Source: Pseudomonadota bacterium (lineage in GTDB: Bacteria > Myxococcota_A > Polyangia > Haliangiales > Haliangiaceae). From it: a stretch of 64,000 nt of DNA. Positions 17,345-25,288 of the stretch are shown here, piece after piece. The position numbers and the translations under genes were made by a program. How positions within the stretch are numbered: position 1 is the first letter of the stretch; each line of letters begins with the position of its first letter. Under the pieces are notes generated by a model that was given only the letters and a program-made list of their open reading frames with translations, did not search any database and was not told the origin of the DNA. Where the stretch lies: assembly GCA_023428295.1 (NCBI GenBank), contig JAEYYV010000056.1, positions 1-64,000 of the forward strand. The letters run 5' to 3'.

Positions 17345-17488
17345 TGATCTCCACGCCTTCGTCGATCAAGCGCGTGATTTCGTGGGGCGAATGTCAGGGC
17401 CCCTTGGTATTTCTTTGCGCGTGGAACGGGAGTCCAGGGCTAGTAGGACGGCCTTGACGTTGCACTACCCGTAGCGTAAGGAAAGAAC

Positions 17489-17908
17489 ATGGCCAAGAAG
17501 CAAACTCGACGGAGCATCAGTGTGAGCCGCACGACCTACGAGCGACTCAAAGCGTTCTGCGAGGCCAACAACATCTCGATGAGCCAGTTGGTCGAAACGC
17601 GCGTGAACGATTTCCTGGGTGATGGCGTGCCCGCGACCGCCCCGACGATTCCGTCGTCTGGCCCCGTCGCGCCGCGCCCGGTCGCGCCCGCGCCGCGTCC
17701 CACGACGACGAGCCCGCTGCCGCTACCGAAGCAAGAGACGGCGCCTGCCGTCGTGCGTCCGGCGCCCGCGCCTGCGCCGATCCCCATGACGTCGGCGGCC
17801 GCGCGCTTCGCGGTCGATCCGCCGCCGCCGATCATCAAGCCGAAGCAAACGGACACCAACGCGCCCAAGCCGGCCGAAAAGCGTCCGGATCAGATCTTCA
17901 CGTTCTAG
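17489..17908 (+). CDS. Ribbon-helix-helix-like protein with proline-rich tail
   Basis: A 139-residue protein. Residues ~6-44 ('RRSISVSRTTYERLKAFCEA' followed by 'NNISMSQLVETRVNDFL') fit the Arc/MetJ ribbon-helix-helix pattern: an N-terminal beta strand with alternating polar residues, helix 1, a turn, then helix 2 with 'S.S.L.E..'. The rest (residues ~50-139) is a disordered Pro/Ala-rich tail with 'APRPVAPAPRP'-type repeats and ends 'RPDQIFTF'. RHH proteins bind DNA as dimers; here there is no adjacent toxin gene, so it is not an obvious antitoxin. GGAAAG upstream serves as RBS. The target and role of the conserved-looking C-terminal phenylalanine motif are unknown. Confidence 0.8.
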   Translation: MAKKQTRRSISVSRTTYERLKAFCEANNISMSQLVETRVNDFLGDGVPATAPTIPSSGPVAPRPVAPAPRPTTTSPLPLPKQETAPAVVRPAPAPAPIPMTSAAARFAVDPPPPIIKPKQTDTNAPKPAEKRPDQIFTF

Positions 17909-18055
17909 TCGCGAGCATTCGCTCCGCGCCTGCTGTAACTGGCCGTCGCAAACGTCGCCCTGCCGCCGCCGATCTCACCTCGGCATCCCGGCTCGGGCGA
18001 CGTTTCGCGTTTTCGGAAGCGCGCGATTCGTCGTCGGAAAATCGCCGAAAATAGG

Positions 18056-18081
18056 ACGGGCCGGCGACATGCCCGGCCCGT
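18056..18081. terminator. Strong GC-rich hairpin, candidate bidirectional terminator
   Basis: ACGGGCCGG (18056-18064) pairs perfectly over 9 bases with CCGGCCCGT (18073-18081) around an 8-base loop. On the plus strand TTT follows; on the minus strand the stem is followed by the run CCTATTTT. It could end transcription from the ribbon-helix-helix gene (plus) or end a minus-strand RNA from the hairpin-rich region to its right. Confidence 0.55.
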
Positions 18082-18472
18082 TTGCTCAATCACATTCCCG
18101 AACCCGGCGCTCCGGGCACGAGGTCAACCGGGGGTCGTGCTGAGACGGACCCACGGTTCGTGCTGGGAGGCTATGAATGCCCCTCCATAGAGCTGGTACT
18201 TTTGCGTTTCATTCTTCAGTCCTCCCCTGGCCATAGCCAGAGCCCAAAGCTTCGGCCCGCACACCCGTCCGACCCCGCAGAATTGCGGTTCGCACCATAG
18301 AGGCAGCGGCTCCCGGAGCTGGGCCTTCGTACTGGGCACAGCGGCCCGTTTCGAAGCCACAGCGGATAAACCAAATGGTCATCTCGTCGTGTTCTCGGCG
18401 ACGTGAGTCGCAAGACCATTGTAGGGGAGAACATCGAGCGACGCTAGAGGTCCGCATGAAGAGAGTGCGAAC

Positions 18473-18531
18473 TGCCGCATCGCGCCACTTCGTACCCGTC
18501 TGGGTGGGCAGGGGTAGAGCGACGTGCGGCA
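18473..18531 (+). promoter_or_regulatory. Structured leader hairpin upstream of queF
   Basis: TGCCGCA (18473-18479) pairs with TGCGGCA (18525-18531); inside it TACCC (18493-18497) can pair with GGGTA (18512-18516). The element ends 23 bases before the queF GTG, a position suited to controlling translation or termination. Many queF and related queuosine genes are controlled by preQ1 riboswitches, but I do not find the class I consensus here, so this is only a candidate regulatory leader. Confidence 0.4.
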
Positions 18532-18554
18532 TGTCATCGTGCTAAGAGCCGGGC

Positions 18555-18908
18555 GTGACGACGCGGCCGACCAAGCAGCTCGAGACATTTCCGAACCCGA
18601 AGAAGTCCCGCGATTACCACATCGCCTTCGGGTGCCCCGAGTTCACGTGCCTGTGCCCGATGACCGGGCAGCCTGACTTCGCGACGATCGAGATCGACTA
18701 CGTCCCGGACGAGCTGTGCGTCGAGCTCAAGAGCTTGAAGCTCTACCTGTGGAGTTATCGCAACGAGGGCGCGTTCCACGAGGCCGTTACCAACCAGATC
18801 TGCGATGACATCGTCGCGGCGATCGCACCGCGATCGATCACGGTGGTCGGCAAGTTCTGGGTGCGCGGCGGGATCACGACGAACGTGACCGTCACCCACA
18901 CGAAGTAG
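18555..18908 (+). CDS. queF: 7-cyano-7-deazaguanine (preQ0) reductase, unimodular QueF
   Basis: QueF reduces the nitrile of preQ0 to the aminomethyl group of preQ1 with NADPH, the last free-base step before preQ1 is inserted into tRNA during queuosine synthesis. The 117-residue protein is of the short, unimodular type with the T-fold. The catalytic Cys is in 'CLCPMTGQPDFATI', and the QueF motif is 'VELKSLKLYLWSYRNEG' (E-S/L-K-S-x-K). A Glu and His for substrate and proton relay are present further on ('NEGAFHEAVTN'). The start is GTG. No other queuosine genes (queC, queD, queE, tgt) occur in the window, so queF stands alone. It converges on the cyclopropane-synthase-like gene, with 5 bases between stops. 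Confidence 0.95.
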   Translation: MTTRPTKQLETFPNPKKSRDYHIAFGCPEFTCLCPMTGQPDFATIEIDYVPDELCVELKSLKLYLWSYRNEGAFHEAVTNQICDDIVAAIAPRSITVVGKFWVRGGITTNVTVTHTK

Positions 18909-18913
18909 CGCGG

Positions 18914-20152
18914 CTATCGCGCGCGAAGCAGCAGCTGGTGATCGCCGAGGCTGCGCTCCTCGAACGCGGCTTCGCTGAACGCGAGGTACATGAGCCACGT
19001 GCGAATGAACGGCTCGTCGAAGCCGAGCGCGCGGACCTCGGGGAGTGCAGCGCTGAACCGCTCGCGCCACCGTCGCAGCGTCGCGGGATAGCTCGGGCCG
19101 ATATCGAGCGCGGTCTCCAGCGTGAAGCCCGCGCGCGCCGCCATCTCGCGCACGACCGCGACGCTCGGAATGCACGAGCCGGGGAACACGTACGTCTGCA
19201 TCCAGTCGACGCGTCGGCGGTATGCCGCGAAGCGCGCGTCGGGCATCGTGATCGATTGCAGCGCGAGCGTGCCGCCGGGCGCGAGGACGCGCGCGCACGT
19301 CGCGAAGAAGCTCGGGAGAAACTCGTAGCCCACGGCCTCGAGCATCTCGATCGACACGATCTTGTCGTACGTGCCGACAAGCTCGCGATAGTCGCGATAC
19401 TCGATGCGCACGCGATCGGCGAGCCCGGCTGCGAGCACGCGCGAGGCCGCCAGCTCGTGCTGCTCGCGCGACACCGTGATCGCGGTGACCTTGCACCCGC
19501 GCGTGCGCGCCGCGTGGATCGCCATGCCGCCCCAGCCGCAGCCGATCTCGAGGAGGTGATCATCAGGTCCGAGCGCGAGCTGCTCGCACAGTCGCTCGTG
19601 CTTCGCGTGTTGTGCGTCGCTCTCGGTCGCGCCTGGCGTGTGCAGCCCGCACGAGTACGCCATTGTCTCGGGATCGAGGAACAGCGCGTAGAACGCGTTG
19701 CCGAGATCGTAGTGCGCGTGGATATTGCGGGCGCTCTGGTCGAGCGTGTTCGACGCGCGCCGATGCCGGACGAGATCGGCGAGCTGCGCCACGCGCGTGA
19801 GCGGGGACTCGGCTCCGCGCGCTGCCGTTCCGCGCAGGAAGACGCGCAGCACGGATGGTAGGTCATCGCTGCTCCACTCACCGGCGACGAACGACTCGCC
19901 GCCGCCCATCTCGCCGCGTAGCACGAGCCGCAGGAACATGCGCTCGTCGTGGACGCGCGCGGTCGCGTCGGCGGGGCCTGCGCCGCCGATGCGTTCGATC
20001 TCGCCCGACGGCAACACCAGATCGAGTCGCCCGCCGGCCCACGTCGCACGCAGTCGCGCGAGCAACGCCCACCGCACCGCGTGGCTCACAGGCGGCGAGA
20101 GCCGAGGCAGCGGGACGATCAACGGATGAGCGACAGCCGACAACGCGCGCAC
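18914..20152 (-). CDS. Cyclopropane-fatty-acyl-phospholipid synthase family methyltransferase
   Basis: A 412-residue SAM-dependent methyltransferase with a GTG start. The N-terminal ~120 residues are the typical CFA-synthase lipid-binding region ('MFLRLVLRGEMGGGESFVAGEW', including G-E-x-Y/F). Signature elements include 'NIHAHYDLGNAFYALFLD', 'YSCGLH', the SAM site 'LLEIGCGWGGMAIHAA', 'AITVSREQHE', and 'SIEMLEAVG'. Members methylate double bonds of phospholipid acyl chains to give cyclopropane or branched/furan precursors. It is the third gene of the FAD-oxidoreductase / DUF1365 / CFA-like cluster, which recurs in many bacteria, often with ECF sigma/ChrR control and photo-oxidative stress (family knowledge). 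No sigma factor gene lies in this window. Residues and length are complete. Confidence 0.93.
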   Translation of the reverse strand: MRALSAVAHPLIVPLPRLSPPVSHAVRWALLARLRATWAGGRLDLVLPSGEIERIGGAGPADATARVHDERMFLRLVLRGEMGGGESFVAGEWSSDDLPSVLRVFLRGTAARGAESPLTRVAQLADLVRHRRASNTLDQSARNIHAHYDLGNAFYALFLDPETMAYSCGLHTPGATESDAQHAKHERLCEQLALGPDDHLLEIGCGWGGMAIHAARTRGCKVTAITVSREQHELAASRVLAAGLADRVRIEYRDYRELVGTYDKIVSIEMLEAVGYEFLPSFFATCARVLAPGGTLALQSITMPDARFAAYRRRVDWMQTYVFPGSCIPSVAVVREMAARAGFTLETALDIGPSYPATLRRWRERFSAALPEVRALGFDEPFIRTWLMYLAFSEAAFEERSLGDHQLLLRAR

Positions 20153-20210
20153 GTTACTGCAAGTACGTCGATGCCGTCCGGCCGGCCGAGGTTACGTTCC
20201 GCGCAGACGT

Positions 20211-20956
<746 letters not shown>

Positions 20957-20960
<4 letters not shown>

Positions 20961-22213
20961 CGGCCGCCCTCGTCGGCGATCGCGCGTGCGGCGGCAGCGA
21001 GGCCCGAGCGAAGCCCGTCCTCGTGGAAGCCGAAGCCCAGGTGCGCACCTGCGTAGTACGTGCGGTGCGCGCCGCTGATCCGCGCGAGCTCGGCTTGCGC
21101 TACGAGCGCGGCGCGATCGAGCTGCGGGTGCGTGAACGACACCTCGTGCAGCACGTGCGATGGCCGCGTGCGCGGGTTCAGCGTGACGAGATAGGGCGGA
21201 TCGTCGGGCAGGCCCTGCAACCGTGACATGGAGTACGTCACGGCGACCTGCGCGGTGTCCGGATCGGCGACGTAGTTCCACGCTGCGTGTGCCGCGCGGC
21301 GCCGAGGGAGAAACGATGCGTCGCGGTGCAACACGGTCCTGTTGGGCGAGTAACGAAACGCACCGAGCGCGGCGCGCTCCTCGTCGGTGGGCGCGTCGAG
21401 GAGCGAGAGCGCCGTGTCGGCGTGGGTCGCGACGATCACGCGATCGAAGCGATGCGCGCCCGAGCTCGTCACGAGCGTCACGCCGCGCGCATCGCGTGCG
21501 ACACGCGATACGGGCGTGGACAGATGCAGCGTGCTCGGCGGTAGCTGCGCGATCAGCGCGTCGACATAGCGCTGCGAGCCGCCCACGATGGTTCGCCACG
21601 CGAGCGGACGGATCGCGCGCAACATGCCGTGCTGATCGAGAAAGCGCAGGAACGTCTCGGCCGGGAAGGCGCCGCACAGATCGGGCGCGAGCGACCACAG
21701 CGCCGCGGCGAGCGGGATCACGAACTGCTCGCGAATCTCCGGCAGAAGGCGGCGATGCGCGAGGTACTCGTCGAGCGAGAGAGACGCCGTCACGCCGGCG
21801 TCGAGATCGCGGCGCGCCGTGCGCAGGAACGCGACCACCGCCAGGAGAAAGCGCCAGTGACGAGCGGAGGCGAGCGTGCGGCGATCGGCAAACAGCGACG
21901 ACAGCGATTCGCTGCCCCACTCGAGACCGAGGTGCGGTAGCGACACGGAGAACGACATCGTCGTCGGACGCGTCTCGATCTGCAGCTCCGCGAGCAGGCG
22001 GAAGAACAGCGGATAGCGCTCGCGATTGCAGACGATGAAGCCCATGTCGATCGCGACCGCAGCGCCGTCGGCGCTGACGTCATCGTGCGCGACGGTGTAG
22101 ACGTGACCGCCGGGGCGCGCGGAGGCTTCGAAGATCGTCACGCGGTGGCGCGCAGCGAGTGCGCGGGCGGCGCCGAGTCCCGCGATGCCGGAGCCGACGA
22201 TCGCGATGTTCAT
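20957..22213 (-). CDS. FAD-dependent oxidoreductase (amine oxidase-like)
   Basis: A 418-residue flavoprotein starting at ATG 22213. The N terminus 'IAIVGSGIAGLGAARAL' is the dinucleotide-binding GxGxxG and 'VTIFEASARPGGHVYTV' is the following FAD-binding strand with its acidic residue and R-x-G-G. The rest fits the phytoene-desaturase/amine-oxidase superfamily: 'DMGFIVCN', a large helical substrate lobe, 'FDRVIVATHADTAL', and a C-terminal FAD contact 'YYAGAHLGFGFHEDGLRSG'. It is coupled to DUF1365 by an ATGA overlap. In this conserved cluster it is proposed to desaturate or oxidise a lipid acyl chain; related trios in alphaproteobacteria make furan fatty acids. That product is inference here. 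The lipoprotein gene ends 7 bases upstream. Confidence 0.93.
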
Positions 22214-22220
22214 GCGGGCA

Positions 22221-23333
22221 TCACTGGCGCGGGAGATCGACGAGGACGGCGCCGCGGAAGCGGATCGGCGTGGACGGCGCGGTGCCGTGGGCATCGCGTA
22301 GCTCGACGGTGAGCTCGATCGTGTCGTTGCGGATGGAGTCCGCGGCGGCGGGCGTCAGCGGGACGAGCAGCTCGGCGCTCGTGGTGGCGCCTTTGGCGAG
22401 GTGGCCGATGTAAATGACGCGTCCGTCGATGGACTTGGTGGTCGACGAGCTGACGAGCCCGCGCAGCGCCCACGCTTCGCCGGGCCCGTCGTTCTTCAGC
22501 GCGATCACGAGGCGCATCGCGGGACCCGTGGTGGTTTGCGTGAGGCTCGCGCGGAGCGTGCCGGGGACGATGCCGGGCACGAGGCGCATCGGCTCGACCT
22601 TCATGTTCGTGTCGAGTCGCACGAGGAACGCGGGGGCGCGCGTGGCGAGAGCACCGCCCTCGACGAGCGCTTGGATCGTGCGCGCGCCCGCCGGCGTCTC
22701 GACGGTAGCGGTGATGTCCCACGAGGGAATGCGCGCGGTCTCGAGTGCGTCGACGAGCTGGTACGGCGAGACGGAGAACGTGCCGTCCGCGCCGACCTGG
22801 CCGAACACTTCGATGCCGCGGAACGAGAGCGTCGCGACGGACGCGGGCAGCGCGCGATCGCCGCACGACTCGCTCGGACCCGGGCGGCGCTTCTCGGACG
22901 TCCGGCCGAGCGGTACGCGCTCGGTGCGATTGCCGATCCATGGACCGATCGTGAAGGGCAGGCCGCCCGCGAGCGCGAGCGCACCGCCGTAGGTGTAGGG
23001 GCTGCTGATGTCGTCGCCGGTGATGCCGCGCACGAGGAGGATCCCGCCGACCGAAGTCGCGATCACGCCGACGACAAACGCCGCGAGGTTCGGGCGGATC
23101 TCGGTCTCCTCGACCGTCGACGAGGTCACCTTGTCCTCCGTCGGACACTCGAGCGGCTCGATGAAGCGCAGCGTGCCGACGTCCGTGAGCACGAGCGTGG
23201 GCTTGCGCGGCTGTGCGCCTTGGTGATGGACGATGCGCTCGGTGGCGATCGGCTCGACGATCTCCGAGCGCCGGGTGAAGTGACATGCGGCGAGCAGCGC
23301 GGTTAGCGCGAACACCCGTCGGTCTGATCTCAC
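22221..23333 (-). CDS. Hypothetical lipoprotein with central membrane segment
   Basis: A 370-residue protein. The N terminus 'RRVFALTALLAACHF' carries a lipobox (LAAC), and a second hydrophobic segment 'FVVGVIATSVGGILLVRGI' lies at about residues 85-105. The C-terminal ~200 residues are beta-rich, with segments such as 'AMRLVIALKNDGPGEAWAL' and 'KSIDGRVIYIGHLAKGATTSAEL', like an Ig-like or 'uncertain repeat' domain. No family is recognised. It lies 7 bases upstream of the FAD oxidoreductase on the same strand and may head that transcript, implying an envelope site for the pathway. Divergent from the hydrolase at 23381 with a 47-base shared promoter region. Confidence 0.8.
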   Translation of the reverse strand: MRSDRRVFALTALLAACHFTRRSEIVEPIATERIVHHQGAQPRKPTLVLTDVGTLRFIEPLECPTEDKVTSSTVEETEIRPNLAAFVVGVIATSVGGILLVRGITGDDISSPYTYGGALALAGGLPFTIGPWIGNRTERVPLGRTSEKRRPGPSESCGDRALPASVATLSFRGIEVFGQVGADGTFSVSPYQLVDALETARIPSWDITATVETPAGARTIQALVEGGALATRAPAFLVRLDTNMKVEPMRLVPGIVPGTLRASLTQTTTGPAMRLVIALKNDGPGEAWALRGLVSSSTTKSIDGRVIYIGHLAKGATTSAELLVPLTPAAADSIRNDTIELTVELRDAHGTAPSTPIRFRGAVLVDLPRQ

Positions 23334-23380
23334 GCCGCCACGATAACAGAACGGACGGATCCGCGTAGGCTCGGAGCGAG

Positions 23381-24067
23381 ATGATGGTCGACGCGCAGCT
23401 GCTGCTCGGAGGCAAGATCGTGCTGCTGACGATCCCCGATGGCGCGCGCGCGCTCTACCTGTTCGCCCACGGCGCGGGCGCGGGCATGCGTCACCCGTTC
23501 ATGCAGAAGCTGGCGCTCGCGCTCGCCGAGCACCGCGTCGCGACGCTGCGCTGGGAGCTGCCGTACATGGCGGCGGGCAAGCGGCGTCCCGATCGCGCCG
23601 ATGTCGCCGAAGACGCGGTGCGCGCGACGTGGGCTGCGCTCTGCGCGGGCGACTTCGCGGGAGAGCGCGCGAGCGAGGTGTGCGATGAAGTCGCGCCGCT
23701 GCCGCTGTTCGCGGGCGGCAAGTCGTTCGGGGGACGCATGACCTCGCGCGCGGACGCGTGGACGCTCGGTGGGTTGCCAAACCTCTCGGGCCTCGTGTTC
23801 CTCGGCTTTCCGCTGTACGGCGCGGGCCAGCAGCCCTCGACGACGCGCGCGGATCACCTCGCACGCGTTAAGGTGCCGATGCTGTTCGTACAAGGCTCGC
23901 GCGACGAGCTCGCGGATCTCGCGTGGATGCGGCCCGTGGTGGATTCACTCGAGCCACGCGCGCAGCTGCACGTCGTCGACGGCGCCGATCACGGCTTCTC
24001 CAATCGCAACGCGTACGCCCAGATCTCCGCGACGATCGCGGCGTGGATGGAAACCGTGGTGCGGTGA
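23381..24067 (+). CDS. KANL3/Tex30-type alpha/beta hydrolase
   Basis: A 228-residue cytosolic hydrolase. Features are 'LYLFAHGAGAGMRHPFM' (the H-G-A-G-A-x-M box of the KANL3/Tex30, or dienelactone-hydrolase-related, group), a nucleophile elbow 'FAGGKSFGGRMTS' (G-x-S-x-G), acidic residue region 'FVQGSRDELADL', and 'GADHGFSNRN' with the catalytic His. Substrate is not known for this group. Start is ATG-ATG, and 12 bases separate its stop from the next gene's GTG. It is complete and typical in length. Confidence 0.9.
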   Translation: MMVDAQLLLGGKIVLLTIPDGARALYLFAHGAGAGMRHPFMQKLALALAEHRVATLRWELPYMAAGKRRPDRADVAEDAVRATWAALCAGDFAGERASEVCDEVAPLPLFAGGKSFGGRMTSRADAWTLGGLPNLSGLVFLGFPLYGAGQQPSTTRADHLARVKVPMLFVQGSRDELADLAWMRPVVDSLEPRAQLHVVDGADHGFSNRNAYAQISATIAAWMETVVR

Positions 24068-24079
24068 TAAGGTGCCGTC

Positions 24080-24913
24080 GTGTGGACGAGCTACTCCGCG
24101 CGGCACGCTGCTCAGCTGATCGGATTGCCCGAGTCGGCCGTTCGCAGCTGCATTCGTGACGGCCTCGTCGGTACGCCGGGCATGGTGCCCGCGCAGCTGT
24201 CGTTCCGCGATCTCGCGGCGCTGCGCACGGTGAAGTCGCTCGTGGACGCGGGCGTGCCGCTGCCGCGCGTGCGCAAAGAGCTCGCACGCCTCCAGCGCGC
24301 GCTGCCGGCGGGCACGTCGCTCGCGGAGCTCACCGTGGAGGCGCGCGGCGGCGAAGTGCACGTTCGCGGTGCGATGCCGGTCGATGCACCGGGACAGCTC
24401 TCGCTCGCGCTCGAGCCCGTGCGCGAACCGCCGCCCACGCCCGCGGGCGAGCTGCGCGAGCTCCCGCAGAAGACCGACGCGCCCGCGCTCGAGCCCGTTC
24501 CGCCCGCTACGGCGGATCAATGGATCCAGCGCGCGATGGAGCTCGAGGATCGCGATCCGGTCGCCGCCATCGATGCGTATCGCCGCGCGCTTCGCGTGCG
24601 CCCCGAGATCACCGAGGCGTGGATCAACCTCGGACGCTTGTTTGCCGAGAGCGGCGATCCGACGGCCGCGCAGGACTGCTTTCGCAGCGCGGTCGATCTC
24701 GATCCCGCGGATGCCACCGCCTACTACAACCTCGGCGTGATCGCGCAGGACGCCGGGAAAGAGGAGGACGCGATCGCGCTGTATCGCCGCGCCCTCGAGC
24801 TCGATCCCCAGCTCGCCGAGGCGCACTACAACCTCGCGACGCTGTTCGATCAGTCAGGCGATTCTCGCTCGGCCATTCGACATATCAACGAGTACCGCAA
24901 GCTGACGCGGTAA
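24080..24913 (+). CDS. MerR-like helix-turn-helix fused to TPR domain
   Basis: A 277-residue protein starting at GTG. Residues ~4-75 form a MerR-type DNA-binding domain: 'YSARHAAQLIGLPESAVRSC' (HTH), then the wing 'LSFRDLAALRTVKSLVDAGV' and 'PLPRVRKELARLQ'. A Pro/Ala linker (~110-145) follows, and from ~150 to 277 at least four TPR units, for example 'WINLGRLFAESGDPTAAQDC', 'YYNLGVIAQDAGKEEDAIAL' and 'HYNLATLFDQSGDSRSAIRH'. A TPR domain in place of the usual MerR ligand-binding domain suggests the regulator is controlled by a protein partner. Its neighbours give no obvious target. The next small gene follows after 27 bases. Confidence 0.9.
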   Translation: MWTSYSARHAAQLIGLPESAVRSCIRDGLVGTPGMVPAQLSFRDLAALRTVKSLVDAGVPLPRVRKELARLQRALPAGTSLAELTVEARGGEVHVRGAMPVDAPGQLSLALEPVREPPPTPAGELRELPQKTDAPALEPVPPATADQWIQRAMELEDRDPVAAIDAYRRALRVRPEITEAWINLGRLFAESGDPTAAQDCFRSAVDLDPADATAYYNLGVIAQDAGKEEDAIALYRRALELDPQLAEAHYNLATLFDQSGDSRSAIRHINEYRKLTR

Positions 24914-24940
24914 GCTGCACCAGGGAAAGTAGGTCTACCA

Positions 24941-25261
24941 ATGGACACCGCCTCCTGGCTCGCCGAGCAAATCGAGGAGCACACACCGGAGAAGGATCCG
25001 GACCCCAGCGCAGCGACGCGACTCGCGGAGGCATACGCCGCACTCGCGGGTGCGAACACGCAGGCGTTCGGCATGGCGGTACCGCCGGACCTCGAGAACA
25101 AAGACAAGCTGCGCCATCGCGCGCTCGAGGTGCTGAAGCTCCACCTCGCGACGATGGACGCCGAGCACAAGGAGAAGGTGAAGCTGCAGCTCGCCGGCTA
25201 CGGCATCGGCGCGCAGCCCGCGCCTTCGCACGAGGCGCCGCCGGAGCCCAAGGAGCCATAA
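24941..25261 (+). CDS. Small hypothetical helical protein
   Basis: A 106-residue acidic and charged protein that I do not recognise. It begins 'MDTASWLAEQIEEHTPEKD', contains a helix 'RHRALEVLKLHLATMDAEHK' and ends in a Pro/Glu tail. No signal peptide or membrane segment is visible. It follows the MerR-TPR gene on the same strand by 27 bases and converges on feoB with 27 bases between stops. Coding potential rests on the balanced composition, GC-rich third positions and a start with AAAGTAGG upstream. Confidence 0.7.
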   Translation: MDTASWLAEQIEEHTPEKDPDPSAATRLAEAYAALAGANTQAFGMAVPPDLENKDKLRHRALEVLKLHLATMDAEHKEKVKLQLAGYGIGAQPAPSHEAPPEPKEP

Positions 25262-25288
25262 CGTTCCGTCGCCGAGGAGCTCGGGCGC

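Larger units (their letters stand above)
17909..18554. other. 646-base non-coding, hairpin-rich region before queF
   Basis: No convincing gene lies here, and base composition is visibly less GC-rich than in flanking coding sequence. From 18056 onward it holds a succession of inverted repeats: 18056-18081 (9-bp stem), GGCTATG 18169-18175 with CATAGCC 18232-18238, CTGGC/GCCAG 18227-18240, CCGCA/TGCGG 18275-18288, AGGCAGC/GCT-GG-GCCT 18301-18326, GGGC/GCCC 18334-18347, AATGGTC 18374-18380 with GACCATT 18414-18420 enclosing CGTCG/CGACG, and 18473-18531. This looks like one or more structured RNAs, strand undecided. I could not match it to 6S, tmRNA, SRP or RNase P RNA by eye. A 13-codon minus-strand frame (18171-18212) behind GGAGG is present but unproven. 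Confidence 0.5.

Noticed and set aside
18124..18360. Minus-strand 78-codon frame in the region before queF, with a short nested frame at 18171-18212 behind GGAGG.
   Set aside because: No homology I can recall and no codon-position bias; region is better explained as structured non-coding DNA. The 13-codon frame remains only a possibility.
18473..18531. preQ1 riboswitch upstream of queF.
   Set aside because: Position is right, but I could not find the class I loop and A-rich tail; kept only as an undefined structured leader.
20961..21920. Upstream extension of the DUF1365 reading frame.
   Set aside because: It overlaps the FAD oxidoreductase in another frame and is low-quality; the ATG overlapping the oxidoreductase stop gives the family's usual N terminus.
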